A stretch of DNA of 7,048 nucleotides, taken from positions 1 through 7,048 of the forward strand of contig CALCIB010000024.1 in assembly GCA_937907525.1 (NCBI GenBank). Reading direction: 5' to 3'. The notes beneath the pieces are model-generated. The model was given only the letters and a program-made list of their open reading frames with translations. It made no database searches and had not been told where the DNA came from. Numbering within the stretch: position 1 is the first letter of the stretch; each line of letters opens with the position of its first letter. Below, one piece after another: positions 5,710 to 7,048 of this stretch. Source of the stretch: an uncultured Planctomycetales bacterium. Its GTDB lineage: Bacteria; Planctomycetota; Planctomycetia; Isosphaerales; Isosphaeraceae. Made by a program: the position numbers and the translations under genes.

Positions 5710-7048
5710 GGCAGGCGCCTTCCGTTTGAGGGTAGTACCGGAGGACGATGATCACGTGGGTTGCGCGCCCCTCCGCCCTTTAGGGGCGACCGAGGATCCA
5801 CCGTGCTCGGCGGAAATGATGTGTTGTGATAGTGGCTAGTGACCCAATTCGGCCAATATGCCTTCCGTCCTATCACGATCACCGTTTCATGTACGAGGAC
5901 CGGCCTGGGTGGCGGGCACCCTGGTGGTTGCCAATACCCTGGGCGATTTGGAATCGGTTTCCAACCCGGACCGATCACAGTAGGCCCAGTAGCCGGTCGA
6001 CGATCCGGAGGCGGGGGGAATCTGCCGCCAAGCGTCGTCGGCCGCGGACCGGGGAGATGGTACGGCGTAATGCCTTGCGTTGGAGGAGGTTTCGACGGAT
6101 TGACGGGCATGAGCGCATTGGGGGGATAGTGCTCTGGCTGCTTGATGTTGGGAAGTCCAGGCAACTCCGTGGGGATATCCGCGGGGTCGCCCCACTTGGG
6201 TCCCGGAAGTATGCCATCCAAGCCGCTGGGGTCGGTCCCGTTCGTCGGCGCGTTGCCGACGTACCTGTACAGGTCCGCGTCCCCCGCGTCGAACCCCAGC
6301 GGGTCCTCGCGCAGCCACCGCCCGGTAGCCGGGTCCATCACCCGGTACACGGCCAGGTTCAGCCCCACGGTCGCGTCGCGGACCAGGCCGGCGAAGCCGA
6401 CCAGGCGGTCGCCGGCCGCCGGCGCCGTCTCGGACGCCACGCCGCCGAAGGCATTATAGTCGACGTGGTCGATGACCGTCCCCGAATCGTCCACCAGGTC
6501 CCTGACGCTGCCCAGCCTGTCGCGCAGGTACCAGGCGACGCCCGAGGGCGTCTCGCGGGCCAGCACGGCGTCCACGCCGGCGGCGCTCGGGCCGTCGAGG
6601 TAGCGGGCCGTCTGGGCGCCCGAGCCGTCGAAGTCGAGCAGCGGCGCGTTGCCGTCGTAGACCGTCCAGGTCGTGGAGCCCCCCTCGGTCACGCCGATCC
6701 GGCGGTCCAGCGCGTCGTAGACGTAGGTCGCCAGGACGGTCGTGACGCCGCCGGCCTCGGAGTCGACCTCGACCAGCCGACCCCGGACGTCCCAGACGTA
6801 GAGGGTCCGGTCGCCGGTGGCGGTCTCGGTTCGCGAGACGAGCTCCCCCTCGTCGTCGTAGGCGTAGGAGTACGTCCCGTCGGAGGCCAGGCGGTTGCCC
6901 GTCCCGGTGGAGTAGCCGGTCGTGTTCCGGTTGCCGTTGGCGTCGTAGCCGAACGCCTCGGCGGGGGTCGGCCCGCCCGGTCCCGAGCCCGATCCCGAGC
7001 CGGACCCGTACCCGCCGGATCCGGAGCCGTAGCCCCCGGAGCCCGAGC
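5706..7048 (-). CDS. Rhs-family protein, C-terminal part with variable tip (5' end outside window)
   Basis: The open frame enters from the right edge (first full codon 7046) and gives 446 residues. In order: a Gly/Ser/Tyr-rich linker (visible residues 1-26), YD repeats (FGYDANGNRNTTGY, YSYAYDDEGELVSR, TYVYDALDRRIG), and the conserved Rhs core with WYLRDRLGSVRDLVD and GRWLREDPLGF. LYRYVGNAPTNGTDPSGL ends the core, and PTNGTDPSGL exactly fits the PxxxxDPxGL junction where Rhs proteins are self-cleaved. The remaining 170 residues form a proline-rich tip of unknown function, with HETVIVIGRKAYWPNWV as its most structured stretch. Rhs proteins are large shell-forming surface or secreted proteins that enclose and deliver a C-terminal toxin. 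The tip is lower in GC than the core and is followed with a 4-bp overlap by a membrane protein gene. Family certain; toxin activity not shown. Confidence 0.92.
   Translation of the reverse strand, partial: SGSGGYGSGSGGYGSGSGSGSGPGGPTPAEAFGYDANGNRNTTGYSTGTGNRLASDGTYSYAYDDEGELVSRTETATGDRTLYVWDVRGRLVEVDSEAGGVTTVLATYVYDALDRRIGVTEGGSTTWTVYDGNAPLLDFDGSGAQTARYLDGPSAAGVDAVLARETPSGVAWYLRDRLGSVRDLVDDSGTVIDHVDYNAFGGVASETAPAAGDRLVGFAGLVRDATVGLNLAVYRVMDPATGRWLREDPLGFDAGDADLYRYVGNAPTNGTDPSGLDGILPGPKWGDPADIPTELPGLPNIKQPEHYPPNALMPVNPSKPPPTQGITPYHLPGPRPTTLGGRFPPPPDRRPATGPTVIGPGWKPIPNRPGYWQPPGCPPPRPVLVHETVIVIGRKAYWPNWVTSHYHNTSFPPSTVDPRSPLKGGGARNPRDHRPPVLPSNGRRLP
6969..7046 (-). repeat. Gly/Ser/Tyr-rich linker repeat within the Rhs gene
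   Basis: The translation shows SGSGGYG twice and then a run of SG dipeptides ending in PGGP, between upstream sequence outside the window and a YD repeat. The 21-bp DNA units differ at several synonymous positions (TCG/TCC, GGC/GGA/GGG), so the repeat is conserved as protein rather than being a recent DNA duplication. Confidence 0.8.

Noticed and set aside
5444..5755. Minus-strand frame of 103 codons overlapping the Rhs end and the coupled gene
   Set aside because: It lies in another phase of the 229-residue gene, whose start has a strong ribosome-binding site and whose product has a membrane helix and regular repeats.
5839..6459. Two plus-strand open frames within the Rhs 3' region
   Set aside because: They are antisense to the Rhs core and tip, which show clear Rhs motifs through 6219; no ribosome-binding site or domain supports them.

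Overview
The window looks like chromosomal DNA from a very GC-rich planctomycete, probably of the Isosphaeraceae type. This is inferred from the extreme GC content, a Tat-exported Gfo/Idh/MocA oxidoreductase, an Rhs/YD-repeat protein, a winged-helix protein and a TPR protein with a Cys-rich tail. No rRNA, tRNA or taxonomic marker is present, so the assignment is tentative.

Left part (1-2840, all on the minus strand, read right to left): a winged-helix DNA-binding protein (2840-2106), then 12 bp, a ROK-family sugar kinase (2093-1101), then 97 bp, and a Tat-exported Gfo/Idh/MocA oxidoreductase that runs off the left edge (1003-1). The spacing allows one transcription unit linking sugar phosphorylation and sugar oxidoreduction. 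Whether the winged-helix gene belongs with them functionally is open. It carries, inside its own coding sequence, an iteron-like array of 22-bp period (2402-2489) and a 16-bp tandem duplication (2222-2253) that shifts the downstream frame.

Middle (2841-4400): a divergent intergenic region with a strong GC-rich stem-loop and a G-rich tract with quadruplex potential over the ribosome-binding site of the next gene. It is followed by a plus-strand gene of extraordinary GC content, encoding about four TPR repeats and a C-terminal six-cysteine module.

Right part (4401-7048, minus strand): the 3' part of an Rhs gene (5' end outside the window) with the canonical PxxxxDPxGL junction and a proline-rich variable C-terminal tip. 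It overlaps by 4 bp a gene for a single-pass membrane protein with repeated D-x-x-G strands (5709-5020). Beyond this lie an exact 31-bp tandem repeat and a truncated Rhs remnant (4863 to about 4402) that converges on the TPR gene. GC falls from very high in the Rhs core to clearly lower in the tip and the coupled gene, starting near the DPxG junction. This is the usual signature of an exchangeable Rhs C-terminal tip plus partner module. The toxin and immunity roles are inferred from architecture only; neither protein has a recognised toxin or immunity fold.
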